Positions 1 to 10,684 are shown, counted from the first letter of the stretch. The stretch is DNA of 64,000 nucleotides from Stenocarpella maydis (GCA_002270565.1 NQMI01000093.1:130168-194167); one strand, 5' to 3'. Notes: generated by a model not told the origin, from the letters alone. Program-made: numbers and translations.

Positions 1-497
1 ATGTATACTGACGGGATGCCATCGTAATGTTGCAACACTACTTTTTAACTAAAGTCCGTGAAAATGACTCGCCCGTTATCGCCAAGCAACCAAACATAGA
101 AATCATCCGCCTGATCCAACAACGATGAATATAAAGATGAGCAAGACTGAATATTACTTCGTCAGAGTTCTGTTCCGGCCCGAAACATTCACGCTCGCCA
201 GCTCAAAGGGCAGAAGGACCGATGGTTGACCTCCCGTCGAAGGATGATGCGCTGCAACACCAAGAATGGCTATCTCGTCCCCGGATCAATGGGATTTAGA
301 GCCTACAGTTTAATGATGGCGGGCGAGTGCACATGTGATGAGATGCGCGGAGTTGGAGATCTGCAGCGTAAGTGCTCACTTTTTGGCGGCCGCGAGACAT
401 TTCCAAACAGCAGCAGGGTCGAGCCGCATAGTCGACGAGACATGGGAGTAGCAGAACCGAAACACATTGTTGTCCATCATGGAAATGAAGGGCATCC
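1..497. other. Upstream region without a convincing gene
   Basis: The two ORFs here (226-504 plus, 296-553 minus) overlap each other, have no recognisable motif and look like chance frames. The first 500 bases may belong to an unseen gene to the left. Confidence 0.4.
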
Positions 498-836
498 TCA
501 ATAAGTGGCCACGTTTTGATCAACAAATCTCGGGAGTGATTGGAAGTACCCAAGACAAAAGTTGTGGCGTTTCATTGGCCGCACATCTATCAGTGATATA
601 TTGTGCAAGGGGGCAGGCAACCCCAATCCCGTCTGGGCATGCACGTCGTCGTCCATGGACTTCAGACGATGATTGCACAGGAAGCATTCATTGGCATCGG
701 ACGAGAACAGGACGACAAGTGGGTAGTGAATGGGATGCAGTGATGAACAGATGATAAGGAAAATCCCACGCGTCGGGGACGTGCCAAGCAATAACGAAAC
801 AACTCCAAGCAACAAGCAAGTCAAGCCAACCCGCAT
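498..836 (-). CDS. Candidate small secreted protein (112 aa)
   Basis: Single-exon ORF with a true ATG. The first 24 residues read as a signal peptide: a charged Arg at position 2, a long Leu/Val-rich core and a small residue before a plausible cleavage site near TSPTRG. The mature part would be about 88 residues with several Cys, including a C-x-x-C (ECFLC). It lies divergent to NOB1, with about 350 bases between the two ATGs. I do not recognise a family. Length, Cys content and leader would suit a fungal small secreted protein, but the composition is not strongly coding and a chance ORF is the main alternative. Confidence 0.25.
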   Translation of the reverse strand: MRVGLTCLLLGVVSLLLGTSPTRGIFLIICSSLHPIHYPLVVLFSSDANECFLCNHRLKSMDDDVHAQTGLGLPAPLHNISLIDVRPMKRHNFCLGYFQSLPRFVDQNVATY

Positions 837-1182
837 GGAGCCGGCTAAGGCTTAGTAAGCTTTCATCGTGCCTTTTACCGCCTACCGGGTTGAGAGGCGA
901 GCAGAGTTTATCGATAAGGATTTTTCTGGTGGGGGTGCAGATTGCTCACACCCATCGCATGCGAAGACCATCATCAACACACAAGGAGAAACACGTTCAA
1001 TCTGTCGCATTCACCACTCACCTTGCCCAAACCTACCGCCTCACCAGGTCCCTTAGTCTTCCCCTTTCTCTACAGCCGGCTGTCCTTGTCGAGGAGAATT
1101 TGCCAGGTTAACACAGCAAACTGGACGAAAGCATCAACTGACGTTTCGATCAAGGATTTTGTTTTGACGGATCGAAACCAAC
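837..1182. other. NOB1 promoter/leader region
   Basis: Intergenic stretch before the NOB1 ATG. It contains CT-rich tracts around 1045-1085, typical of fungal promoters. No clear TATA box or other site stands out. Confidence 0.4.
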
Positions 1183-2687
1183 ATGGCGACAGAGCAGAGC
1201 GCTGCGGCCAAGGGCCAGAAGCGCATCCACAGCCTTGTTGTCGATACTGGCCCGCTGATCAAGAACGAGCCAGCACTGTCCACACTTATTTCCGAGTCCG
1301 AGGAGATCTACACCATCCCGTCTGTCCTTGCCGAGATAAAAGTATGCTCTTCCTGGCGCTTTTGAAATGGTAACTCAGTTCACACCGGACCTCTGGACTG
1401 ACCACCGTCACAGGATGAAGCTACTCGCGCCCGAGTCCAGACGACCCTTCTCCCGTTTCTGAAGCTGCGAAGCCCACGGCCGGAGTCCGTCAAGTTTATC
1501 ACCGACTTCTCGAGGCGGACAGGAGACCTCGAGGTCATGAGCAAGCCTGATATACACCTGCTGGCGCTATGCTACGAATTGGAGATTGAGAGAAATGGTG
1601 GTGACTGGAGGATACGGAACAGCCCAACCCAGAAGGGCTTGAACGGCAAGCCACCAACGCAAGGCGAGGCTGCCGAAGAGAAGAAAGATTCCGAAGACGG
1701 GGATGTTGACGCACAGCTGGAGAAGCTAAGCCTCGGCGAGCAATCGGAGGAGCCCACTCGAGTAAGCGAGCAGCAGGCCTCCGAGGTAACTTGTCACCAA
1801 GAGACGGAGGCACCAGCCGCCGAGCCAGCAAGCGAGTGTACACAAGGGGAGAGCACAGCGGAGCAAAATGCCGGCGCAGTGGTGGCTGCTGACGAGGATG
1901 CCAAAGACCAAGTTGAACCAGACGCCCCGGAGCAGGCCGACGATGCGGAGCAGCAGCCCTCAGCCGACGATGACAGCGACGGCTGGATAACACCATCCAA
2001 CCTGAAGAGGAAGCAGGCGGAGGACTCGCGGGTCTCTACGCCTTCTGAGGCGATCGAGATGACACTGCAAGCAGCTCTTCTCACCTCCGACTTTGCCATG
2101 CAAAACGTGGCTCTGCGGATAAACCTCTTGTACGTGAACCCTTCTCTGACAGTGTACCCTGCACAGTTACAACCAATACTAACCGACGTCTCCTCGCCAG
2201 CCTCGTCTCCCCATCCAACCTCAGTCGCATCAAGAAGCTCAAGACGTGGGTGCTGCGGTGCTACGGGTGCTTCAGCGTGACGCGGCAGATGGACAAGCAG
2301 TTCTGCCCCAAGTGCGGGCAGGCGACGCTGACGCGGACGAGCTGCAGCACCGACAGCTCGGGCCGCATGCAGCTGCACCTCAAGCGCAACTTCCAGTACA
2401 ACAAGCGCGGCAACGTCTACAGCATCCCCAAGCCGGTGCACGGCACCGCTAGCGGCAAGATGGCGGGCGTGCAGGGCGGCGGCAAGGGCCACTGGGGCAA
2501 GGACCTCATCCTGGCCGAGGACCAGCAGGAGTACCAGCGCAGGACGGCCGAGGACCGCAGGCTGCGCCAGAGGGACCTCATGGACGAGGACTACCTGCCG
2601 AACCTGGTGACCGGGGAGAGGACCGGTGGGCATGGGCGGATCAAGGTCGGGGCGGGCAGGAACGTCAACGCGAAGAAGAGGCGTTGA
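1183..2687 (+). CDS. NOB1: 20S pre-rRNA D-site endonuclease NOB1
   Basis: NOB1 cuts 20S pre-rRNA at site D to make the 3' end of 18S rRNA in late 40S particles. The model has three exons (1183-1341, 1414-2129, 2201-2687), giving 453 aa. Exon 1 opens the PIN nuclease domain with VVDTGPLI, whose Asp is the first catalytic acid; the acidic Glu of VLAEIKDEATR spans the first junction. The PIN domain ends near SKPDIHLLALCYELE. An acidic Glu/Ala-rich linker follows, as in other fungal NOB1 proteins. The zinc ribbon is intact: CYGC, then CPKC about 15 residues later. The basic tail ends NAKKRR. Introns are 72 and 71 nt; in the first, CTGAC precedes CACAG. It converges with NOP10. Identification is from family knowledge plus these motifs and is strong. 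Confidence 0.95.
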
Positions 2688-3336
2688 GAAAGGGCGGTGT
2701 TTGGCCAGCGGTTGACACGACTGCTCGGGTTGATGTTCCTACAACTATGGCCTTGCTGATTTAGGCCCACGAGGGCCACTGGCTGGGGCTCGCTTTTGTG
2801 ATAGACATGATATCAAAAAAAAAAACTTGGGGGCCACCGTTGTCAGGAATTTGGATTTCTTTTTTCCGATTCCATCCTATTCCATCCTCCTGACCTATAA
2901 ATGAAGCAAAATCTTGCTGCCCACCAACGCCTCCCCGAAACCCCCAAACTCCTTCCTGAACTGACATCGATGCAGTGCCTCCCTCCTTGGCTAGAACATT
3001 CATATCCTGCTGTCACTATGCCCGCCCCACTGCCCCAGTTTCTCACATTTTGATTTTGTCGGAGGTGATTGCGGGCCATATCGTCGGTATCAAGGGCATG
3101 GTTAGGCCTTGGCCGCGTGGTGCCGACGGCGTGGCACACTGACAGCTCCACCAACAAGCAGTCTTCACACGCCGGCGGGTAGACCCTTTTTGTTATATAT
3201 TTTTTACTTCCCCCCGTTGTTTCTTTCCTGTCGCACCCGCCGAGTCGCTTTTCAGCAGGGGCCCCTTTCTATCCGTCGAGACCGCGACGGGAGGGAGTCG
3301 GCGAGGGGGGGCAACAGCGAAAACAGAGAAGCCGTC
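2688..3336. other. Convergent 3' region between NOB1 and NOP10
   Basis: Shared downstream region of two convergent genes, with A-rich (2815-2825) and T-rich tracts suitable for 3' processing. ORFs here are antisense or chance frames. No further gene is seen. Confidence 0.5.
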
Positions 3337-3516
3337 CTAGATGCCCTGCGGCAGGCGGCCGAACCTCTTGCGCAGCAGGTTGCGGTGCTTGCTCCACTTG
3401 TCGTCGGGCGAGAAGCGCGCCGGATGCGCCGACTTGGTGACCTTGCCCTCGAGGACCTTCTTGAGGGTGTAGGTGCGCTTGCCCGAGGCCGGGTCGACGT
3501 TGCACATCAGATGCAT
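3337..3516 (-). CDS. NOP10: H/ACA snoRNP subunit NOP10
   Basis: NOP10 is the small core subunit of H/ACA box snoRNPs. With Cbf5, Gar1 and Nhp2 it supports pseudouridylation and rRNA processing in the nucleolus. The 59-residue protein starts [20 protein letters not shown] and carries the invariant [12 protein letters not shown] core followed by a basic tail with KRFG. Yeast and human NOP10 are 58-64 aa, so this is full length. The open frame continues upstream to 3777, but the extension is low-complexity Pro/Thr and the family always begins at MHLM. I therefore chose the internal ATG at 3516. A GT microsatellite (about 3640-3657) lies in the leader. It is convergent with NOB1. Confidence 0.95.
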   Translation of the reverse strand: MHLMCNVDPASGKRTYTLKKVLEGKVTKSAHPARFSPDDKWSKHRNLLRKRFGRLPQGI

Positions 3517-4645
3517 GTTGTGGGTGGGGCCGGGGGGGGGTTGGATTTCGTGGGGAGGATGAGTGGTTTTCGATTTTGGACCCTCCTTTTGTTCCTGTCG
3601 CTGGGTTGGTCGTGTCGTTGTTGCTGACGGCGGTGGTGCTTGTGTGTGTGTGTGTGTGGTCTTTGCAAGGAAGAGAGAAAAAGCTGCCGTCGGTCCGAGT
3701 TTTCGACAGACGCTGAAGCTTCGGTGTTTTAGTGGGGCTGGGGTCTTTGCTAGCGCCTGGGCTTGGTGGCCAATCATGGAGCTGCGCTGGCGGGGCTAGA
3801 CTAGCTTAGATGGTCAAGGTCAACTACGGAGTACACCTCGCCCACGCCCTCGCCCTCACAGCGAGTTTTCCAAGAGAAGAGCACCGTACAATTTCCATCG
3901 TCGCGAGATCTTTGACTCCTGTCAGTGCCCTGGAAATCTCTTCTTTTATTTTCATGATCAGTGGCGCATTTCTAAGCCCTACCTCGGGAGTAGCCTGGAA
4001 TATTTAGGTAGCGTTTTCCACCAGTTAAGTCCTCTCGGGATGATGCATACATTTATCGACGGCTCTGTAATAAGAATTTCTCTGCGGAGCTATCGTGGCA
4101 TCCGAGCTGCTGCTGGATATGAATGAAAATTATTTGATGCGGCGGAAGATAGATGTACACAGTCTGGACACCCTGAGCGGGTCCTTTACTGCCTTGGCCC
4201 GCGGTCACAAATTTATATCTCGAAGAAAGAAACCCATATCACCCAGCAGTAGATCTGTCAGGTCCATCGTTGCAATACACAGCTCAGGTCTGGCCCTCTC
4301 AATCCTTAAGGCCATCCTCTACCCAGCGCCACCCGGAGCCCTGCCACCTGCGCTGGCGAGATTCCACGGCTACATCTCAAGCCCTCCAACCCCCGACTCA
4401 CTCTCGGCCTATGACGACGAATCGATAGAAACGATAGCCACACTCATCTTCTCCATAATCAATGTCATCATCAGAGTCGGTCATGTAGGATCTCTAGACC
4501 TTATCTACCCGGCGGCCCCAAAGAGCAGTATCGCCATACCGTTATGTTCATGCTCCTTCCCAGCTGTCAAATTTAGTAGGGTTCTGAGCAGGTTGGGCTA
4601 AAGTCCTTTCGGGTCCGATATCCCACATCACCACCAGCCGGCCGA
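3517..4645. other. NOP10 leader and intergenic region
   Basis: The first part is the NOP10 promoter/leader, including a GT run near 3640-3657. A plus-strand ORF at 4095-4601 (168 aa) has no motif and unusual composition; I treat it as chance or as antisense to the 3' region of the next gene. Nothing else is supported. Confidence 0.4.
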
Positions 4646-6238
4646 CTATTCGTTCACTTCCTGCCAGTACCGTCCCATCTCGAATATCAACGCATCCATA
4701 TCGTTCACAAGAGCCGGATCCCAGGTACCCGTCTCCACATTCCAGGCTGTGCACCCTGATACAGGAACCAGCCGATGGCCGGGATGATCACAACAGCACA
4801 CAGTCAGGTCCAGTCGACGTTGTTGCCACAGCGTCTCCTTTAGATCCGTAATCAGATGTCCCAGCGGCGTGATACGGTAGACCTTGGCCGTGCCCGTCAT
4901 CCAGGCTGGTGGGGTCCCACAGGGTATGATGGGACGCGTGATCACGGGGATTGACCACTCGGAAAGCCAGGTCATACTGTCCTCCATGCTCATGCTGGGC
5001 TCTGGGTGCGTACTGGGCATTGGGTGCGTCCTGGGCGTCAGGTCCATCTCCAACATGAACCGCCAGGATCCTTCGCTGAGTGCGTTGGCGCGAGCCGCAA
5101 ACTTCACCAGGTTGCGCATGCCTGGTAGGGCTGCCACAAGCCCCTGGAGAATGTCGCTGCAGGCCTGCTCCCTCGTGTCCACGGCCCTACCCGAGCCATC
5201 CTCGTACTCGTCCAGGTATCCGATCAGCTCCAGCCAGCGGAGCTGCGGCCACACCGAGCCGCTTGCCGTCAGGAGGAATTGTGCCATGCTCATCTGGTTG
5301 TCGAGGTGGATGAACACCAGCTTGTTGCTCCAAATCGAGATCAAAGGAGTCAGGGCCTGGGTGATGGCGACTCGGCGTTCGTGCCCGATTTGACAGTGAC
5401 GGCGTTTGCGATCGCGACTCAGTCTGGTTGAAATCTCCAGTCTGGAGAGGCTCGGCGTGGAGGCATGCATGTCGCGTATTATTCCTTGAGGCCAACCGTT
5501 AATATAACCAGGATGCGCGTGGGAGAGACTGGGACACGGGCACTTACCGCTCACGTCATCGGCCACCTCTTGAGGAGGTCCCGTACCTGGCAATTCAAGG
5601 CTTGCGGTGTGGATACTCGGCAGCTTTGCAAAAATAGAGTTCATGGCGGCGTGGTCCAGAAGGAAGGCCTTGAACTTGTGACACATAAAGTATGAATCGT
5701 TCACCGTGAATCTGCCAATGGCCGGAACCACAGGGAGGTTGTTGAAGTTGCACGAGAAGGTGAATCGCTTCCGTCGGTCATTGAGAATGACTGAACAGAT
5801 GGCCGGAGGGGGCTCGATGAGTGTCTTGAATGTGAGGAGGCTCTCTGGGTTTCTGTCCACACGACTCCAGCCTCCCATGACGTTGAAAACCTGTGTGAGA
5901 GAGTTCTCAACATGTCGCTCCCATGTTAATTGGGTCCAGTCCGTGGAGTCGCTGCAAGTGATAGAGAACTCGATTTCTTTCAGCAGACCTTGGCGTTTGG
6001 TGCAAATATCTCCGAACTCGGCGATCTCGCTGTCGTTGGTTGCGATGGACTCGAAAAGAATTCGCTCAGCAACTGGATTCCATAAAGAGTTGATGCAAGC
6101 AGATCGTGGCAGAGCGAACAAGGGTGTGAAAGAGATGGCATATTCGATGATCTGTATGCGAAGCTCCTTGGGGAGCTCGGGGTACTTGTGAAATTCTGTC
6201 AATTGGCAGGGGGGCTGAGTATATTTAAAGGTTGCCAT
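4646..6238 (-). CDS. F-box-like fungal protein, family copy 1
   Basis: Unbroken frame of 530 codons. Residues 16-35 (HKYPELPKELRIQIIEYAI) match the F-box-like opening of two other proteins in this window at 14.4-15.3 and 21.5-23.2 kb, so all three are paralogs. Such proteins usually recruit Skp1-Cullin ligases through the N-terminal motif and bind targets with the rest; that role is inferred. The remainder is Leu-rich but without regular LRRs. A likely 63-nt intron (5485-5547: GTAAGT donor, TATTAAC branch, CAAG acceptor) sits in frame with no stop, so the protein is either 509 aa when spliced or 530 when retained. The C-terminal block YRITPL..LITDL..RRLDLTV is also visible in a broken form downstream of copy 2. 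No target can be named. Confidence 0.75.
   Translation of the reverse strand: MATFKYTQPPCQLTEFHKYPELPKELRIQIIEYAISFTPLFALPRSACINSLWNPVAERILFESIATNDSEIAEFGDICTKRQGLLKEIEFSITCSDSTDWTQLTWERHVENSLTQVFNVMGGWSRVDRNPESLLTFKTLIEPPPAICSVILNDRRKRFTFSCNFNNLPVVPAIGRFTVNDSYFMCHKFKAFLLDHAAMNSIFAKLPSIHTASLELPGTGPPQEVADDVSGKCPCPSLSHAHPGYINGWPQGIIRDMHASTPSLSRLEISTRLSRDRKRRHCQIGHERRVAITQALTPLISIWSNKLVFIHLDNQMSMAQFLLTASGSVWPQLRWLELIGYLDEYEDGSGRAVDTREQACSDILQGLVAALPGMRNLVKFAARANALSEGSWRFMLEMDLTPRTHPMPSTHPEPSMSMEDSMTWLSEWSIPVITRPIIPCGTPPAWMTGTAKVYRITPLGHLITDLKETLWQQRRLDLTVCCCDHPGHRLVPVSGCTAWNVETGTWDPALVNDMDALIFEMGRYWQEVNE
5485..5547 (-). other. Likely in-frame 63-nt intron in F-box-like copy 1
   Basis: Read on the minus strand, this stretch has GTAAGT at its 5' end, TATTAAC about 15 bases before the 3' end and CAAG at the end. 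It is phase 1, 21 codons long and has no stop. Splicing joins ADDVSG directly to IIRDMHAS. Confidence 0.65.
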
Positions 6239-7040
6239 GGTTGCCTGTGGACTGCGATGACCATGCGAGGGGAGTGGTTGTGCTGATTTCGTGCGCCAGG
6301 TAATATGGTGTTTGTACTGGAAGAGCTTTTGGAAAGGTTGTCAAAAGGTTCTGGCAGAGGGCTTTTATATAAAATTAGCTTGACAAGGGAAGGTGAATGA
6401 GGTTGCATGGTCACTCGTGTCTGGTTCCTAGACCTATTCACTGTTGGATTAACCAACAACATTAACAAAGTGGCGGGACAGCCCCCAGCAGGATCAGGCC
6501 CGATAGATAAGCAAGTCTCCGACAAAATGATTCATTGATATTAAACTAAATGTGGCCTATATATCACATCAATACAGCATGCAAAGATAATCAAGAAGTA
6601 ATCCCTCCGGTTTGAAAATTAGTACGTAACTATACACCCCAATTTATGTGACTGGCATATATGTCATGGACACTGTAGATACTTGACAAACAATTGCTAT
6701 CTGCATAAGTTTCCAAATCATCACCTCGTTGGTCTATTATCCAAGTTAAGTTCTTAGTGCAAACAGCCTCAAACCATTATTCACTATTCTGTTGACTTTT
6801 TGAATGAGATTGAATTTCTATCTGTCACCTTATACTTTAGTATCCATATGAATAAATCGGATGCCACTTTACCAATGGTATTTTCACGAAAAGTGCGTAG
6901 TCGATCAGGCACTTACTTTTTCCAAAGTTGGAAGACTGCGCAGGCGTTTGGGGCCGCCGGCAACGACTCAAAGGGTATAGCAGGGACACTCACAGAGGGT
7001 CCTTACATGCCTCAGTTTTTCGACATGACTGAGGGTCAAC
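6239..7040. other. Intergenic region, AT-rich
   Basis: Promoter side of the minus F-box-like gene and 5' side of the plus-strand gene that follows. The sequence at 6540-6800 is AT-rich with scattered stops. An ORF at 6800-7057 may be leader sequence of the next gene but has no motif. Confidence 0.4.
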
Positions 7041-7727
7041 ATGTTGAAATACGATGATATAATTTATAACCATTTCCCCAGGACAAAGGAAATGGAACAT
7101 CTGAATTATATGCTGGAAACCTTCCGCGTATTTGACGTGGATGACGTAGATGACGTGGATGACTGTCCAACAGTTGTCGAAACACGGGCTCAAGAGCGCA
7201 GGACAATGGAATGTCGATTGTTCGGAAAGGGAGTTCAATCATGGGGAAAGCTTCTGGATGCAGTTACCAGAAGCAACGCATCTGCGGGGCTCAAAGCTGT
7301 TGGGGGGCAGGTCGGCAATAGCTCGTGCGTCTTCAGAGCCGGAACACGGGCCATTCGAGACATCAGCAAGGGTTACAAGCCCTCCGGCCTCTTGAGTGTC
7401 GTTTGCACCTTACAAGTTGCGAGTACGATGAGGTCCTCCGTTCCGGCCTCGGAACAAGTCTGTACAGAAAAAGAGTAAGCCTGCAACAATTCCACAGCTA
7501 ATGTTTACATGCATTAGAAGCCGATAATTTCTAGATTTGTCGATGATATTCCGCGCTGGGTTTCTCTGTTGGAACTGGATGTTCAAAGCCTCTTGGCCGA
7601 AATAATCAGTCTTCAAAACTGCGGAGGACGGAGCAAGACAATTCACCTCGGTGGGATCTTTGGAATTCTTGCATATCCTGGTCAAAAACCTCGTAAAAGC
7701 ATCAGGGCCGATCGAACACTGTCTTGA
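7041..7727 (+). CDS. Hypothetical protein, two exons
   Basis: Exon 1 runs to 7474; a 60-nt intron (7475-7534, GTAAGC donor, GCTAATG branch, TTTCTAG acceptor) leads into exon 2, which continues in frame with EFVDDIPRWVSLLELDVQS and stops at 7727, giving about 208 aa. Exon 1 has an acidic repeat (DVDDVDDVDD, from a 9-bp tandem repeat) and an Arg/Gly/Ser-rich part ending in a PASEQVCTEKE stretch. The spliced reading across the junction looks natural, which is the main support. The true start is uncertain. The next membrane ORF overlaps it from 7651 in another frame, so both may be one gene separated by an unseen intron or a frameshift. Function unknown. Confidence 0.4.
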
Positions 7728-8304
7728 AAACCCCGATGGCTCTTACCGGCTGTCGGAGCTACGAGGAAGACACAGTTCCGAGAATGGGCCTGCTCACCAC
7801 CACGAGAGCAGAGTTTCTCTAGTTCAGTGGTACTCTTTACTCGACTCAGATACAGGACGACAAAGCATATATACTCGTACACTAAAGCTACTGGATTTAG
7901 ATTGGGGCTCTATCCTCCTGGCTCGCATCACTGTATTGATGGTAGGCGCAATATTCACCGCAGTCCTCTTGTATTTATGTGGTGGGTACTTAGAGGACAT
8001 TGCCACTATCGCTCAGGTTAACGCGCTGATAATATGGCGAAACGGATTATTAATCCCTTCTCTATTCCTTCTGGCTTCACAATTCGGAACGGACAGGGAT
8101 TCAAACTCTACGGTTGCCCGGAACTGTGCCATTCTTGCCACGTATATCGGAATTCCGCTTCATAGGGACCCTGGAAGCTGGCCAATCAAATCGTGGACGC
8201 CCAGCCCCGTGCTGGCAGACAGTTCCTCTGTGGATGTGTCTAAGGAAAATGTAGAAGCCATGCAGATACCTCATGATTATCATATCATGCTCGACTCGAG
8301 GTAA
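7651..8304 (+). CDS. Hypothetical membrane protein (partial or second part of 7041 gene)
   Basis: Open frame of about 217 codons with no ATG at its left end (the first codon is GTG), which points to an exon or a frame-shifted continuation rather than a free-standing gene. The middle has two hydrophobic stretches: ARITVLMVGAIFTAVLLYLC and, after about 15 residues, a second around LLIPSLFLLAS, suggesting two membrane helices. The first 80 residues are soluble and contain WYSLLDSDTGRQ. It starts inside exon 2 of the preceding model, in a different frame. No family recognised. Confidence 0.4.
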   Translation: MGSLEFLHILVKNLVKASGPIEHCLENPDGSYRLSELRGRHSSENGPAHHHESRVSLVQWYSLLDSDTGRQSIYTRTLKLLDLDWGSILLARITVLMVGAIFTAVLLYLCGGYLEDIATIAQVNALIIWRNGLLIPSLFLLASQFGTDRDSNSTVARNCAILATYIGIPLHRDPGSWPIKSWTPSPVLADSSSVDVSKENVEAMQIPHDYHIMLDSR

Positions 8305-8611
8305 TAATACCATCTTCTTGTGCATAGCGTGCAAGAGTGCTACCATTGTTTCTGTTAGCATTTGTCACATGTGTGCATGGTGATATTATCAGTGGGCAAA
8401 TCTTATTGTTGAGCACAGGAATTCGAATTTCTCCGGTAAGACCTAACCGCAAAGGGACATCATAGTCACGCATGCACTCCGGCATCGTTGTGAACGGAAT
8501 AACTGCTCAATGATCCTGGAGTTGCGATTCAAGAACGTCAAAGCTATCAAAGAAGTTATCGGAAACATCAAATTTGAGCATGCAGTGCAAGTGAAATTCC
8601 CTGTGATGTTA
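8305..8611. other. Convergent 3' region
   Basis: About 300 bases between the plus-strand membrane ORF and the minus-strand four-exon gene. No gene seen. Confidence 0.5.
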
Positions 8612-10537
8612 CTACCAGTCGAAATCCATGACCTCTCTCTGCGCTTGTTTCCTCGCCGAATCTGCGTCTGCCAACGGCTCAATGTCTATTTCAACCAACA
8701 CAGTCTTGCCGTCCGCTGTATTCGCAATGCAGTCTTGAATAATACCCGTGAGGTGTCGCTTCAAAGAATCAAATTGGTCTTCCCTACCGCGGCAGACCAA
8801 GTGCTCAGCGTGCGCCCTGGGGGCGGTCAGCCGAAAACGCAGATACTGGAATTGAGACCATTCCAAATGTACCGGAAGCTCCTCTTCCAGACGGGACAAG
8901 GTCTTGTTCCGGAAGCTCCCTTCCGGTTTCCACCAAGAGCTTTGGAGCTCCGGATGATGGCAGACAACGCGGTACAGGAAGTCCACCCGGGGTTGCGCCA
9001 CAGGCGGCGCCTGAAGTGCGCTCTCATTCTCAGTTAGCTTTTCATCGGCCGCCTTGCTGTTCCCCTCAGGCGGGACTGACGAGGAGACCAAGGGAACCGG
9101 AGAGGATTGTCTTGTGAGAGGCATCACCTCAATCGATGTTCGAGGAGCTCCGTCAGTCAACCCCACCTGTGCCGAAGGCCCAGCCTCGTTGGTACTGTTG
9201 CTTGTCTGAACTGGATCAGGATCGGTCTCCGCATCCAGCTGCTTGATTTGTTGGTGTACAAAGCCTGTTACAGACTCGCCTTCATCCGTCACCTCGCTAA
9301 TGGTAACCCTGCAAGGGTTTGCTGATCCACGATCCCAGGGAGGCAGGATATCAGGCGTAACTATGTTGTTTGGTTCAACTACAGCAAGGCGTTCGATGCT
9401 CTCAAACTCTGGGCTCGACATGCGTTCCGGGGACTGGAGCGCTTGCTGAACCTCTTCTTCTGTTGCGCGGCCAGTCAGGTTGCGGAGCTTCCGCTTCCGG
9501 GGTGAGTATCTAGATTTATCAACACGAGCAGGCTGTTTTCCGGCTTTTTTGGATGACATGTGACGGCTAGACGTCCTGCTGTGGCCTCTGTGTGGCTTGG
9601 TAGCGGTCTCCATGGTGGCAACGGGAGCAACTTGGCGGCCATCGCTTCCAATCCCTGTTGACATCACTGCGAATATGGGCTCATTCTGCCAAAATGTCAG
9701 AGATATTTACTTCTAGGAAGAGTTGATCGACGCTTGAGATAGCTTACCGACGATGCCTGGACGGGTGGGTCGGGGCTTGTAGGAAATCTATATGGGTCAT
9801 GGCTAACCTCCCGCTTGCCCATATGGTGTGGTTGAGGATGAGGTAAGTCCGACTCGATGATATCGGCTTCGGAGGCGAGTGGCAAACCAGCGAAGTTGAT
9901 CGCTGTTGATGATCTTCAAGGTTTGTAAGCCAAATAGTCATAGTGGAAGAACAGCAACGTGGGTCATACCTTGGAGTGCCCGGCGTTCCGACAGCATCAT
10001 CGCTGGCAGAAGCAGTACCAGCGACATCAGTATCTATCCCGAGCTCCTTACTGGGATCTCTTTCCCTTTGTGGCTCAGGCTCGCCCGCTTTGTCTTTCCT
10101 CTTGTATTTGGTGTTCCGAAATTGCTGGATGTTCAACCGCCAGAAAAGTTGTCGCATGATCCTTTTGATACTTGAATATGATTAGCTTCGAAAAGAACTT
10201 GTTTAATGACCTGGTGTACTTACTGGAGACTATCAGTTGAATATTTGTACTTGTTTGCGCGACTTGATGAACCGTCGTCAGGCCAAAACAGCCTTCCATT
10301 TCCGTGCTGTTCCAGATATGAGCGAACCATCTCGTCTAGGGCGACTTGATGATCTCTGCATTTCCAGTCATGGATGGAGCTGCCATCCCATCCTTGGCTA
10401 CTGACAAACGTCTTGCGGAAGATCCGGACGCTATCGTAAAATGCTTGACATCTTGGTAGCTGAGGGTCTCCATAATCGACTTCTTGTCGTAGAGCGGTGA
10501 TGGGAGGGATTGATGTTGGATTGATCAGAGACATCAT
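8612..10537 (-). CDS. Uncharacterised fungal protein, four exons (584 aa)
   Basis: Exons on the minus strand are 10537-10224, 10170-9970, 9913-9748 and 9685-8612. All three introns (53, 56 and 62 nt) have good donors (GTAAGT, GTATGA, GTAAGC) and AG acceptors, and together the exons stay in frame for 585 codons. The N-terminal 100 residues are compact (CQAFYDSVRIFRKTFV, then WKCRDHQVALDEMVRSYLE). The middle is a long Ser/Pro/Glu-rich linker, probably disordered, with basic clusters such as YSPRKRKLR that could be nuclear signals. The C-terminal 130 residues look folded: FLYRVVCHHPELQSSWW, then KTLSRLEEELP and a terminal alpha/beta-like part. I do not know a named domain for this pattern. An 8-bp minisatellite lies just upstream of the ATG. 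Confidence 0.7.
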
Positions 10538-10597
10538 AACAAATAAAAACTTCTATTTAGAAAGTGTTTCAAGGAGAAAGTGAGGAGGATAGGGGGA

Positions 10598-10684
10598 GAG
10601 GACAAGAGGACAAGAGGACAAGAGGACAAGAGGACAAGAGGACAAGAGGACAAGAGGACAAGAGGACAAGAGGACAAGAGGACA
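10598..10684. repeat. 8-bp minisatellite (GAGGACAA)n, about 11 copies
   Basis: A perfect or near-perfect array of GAGGACAA begins about 60 bases upstream of the ATG of the 584-residue gene, in its presumed leader or promoter. Because 24 bases make three units, all frames are open and give spurious repeat proteins such as EDKRTRGQ. Flanks are purine-rich. Confidence 0.95.

Noticed and set aside
1794..2633. 279-codon minus ORF
   Set aside because: It is antisense to NOB1 exons 2 and 3 and reflects their GC-rich codon bias; the plus strand has clear domain matches.
3109..3627. 172-codon plus ORF
   Set aside because: Antisense shadow over NOP10, which has an unmistakable family sequence.
4095..4601. 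168-codon plus ORF
   Set aside because: ATG present, but no motif, no splice context and low-information composition; kept only as a note in the intergenic entry.
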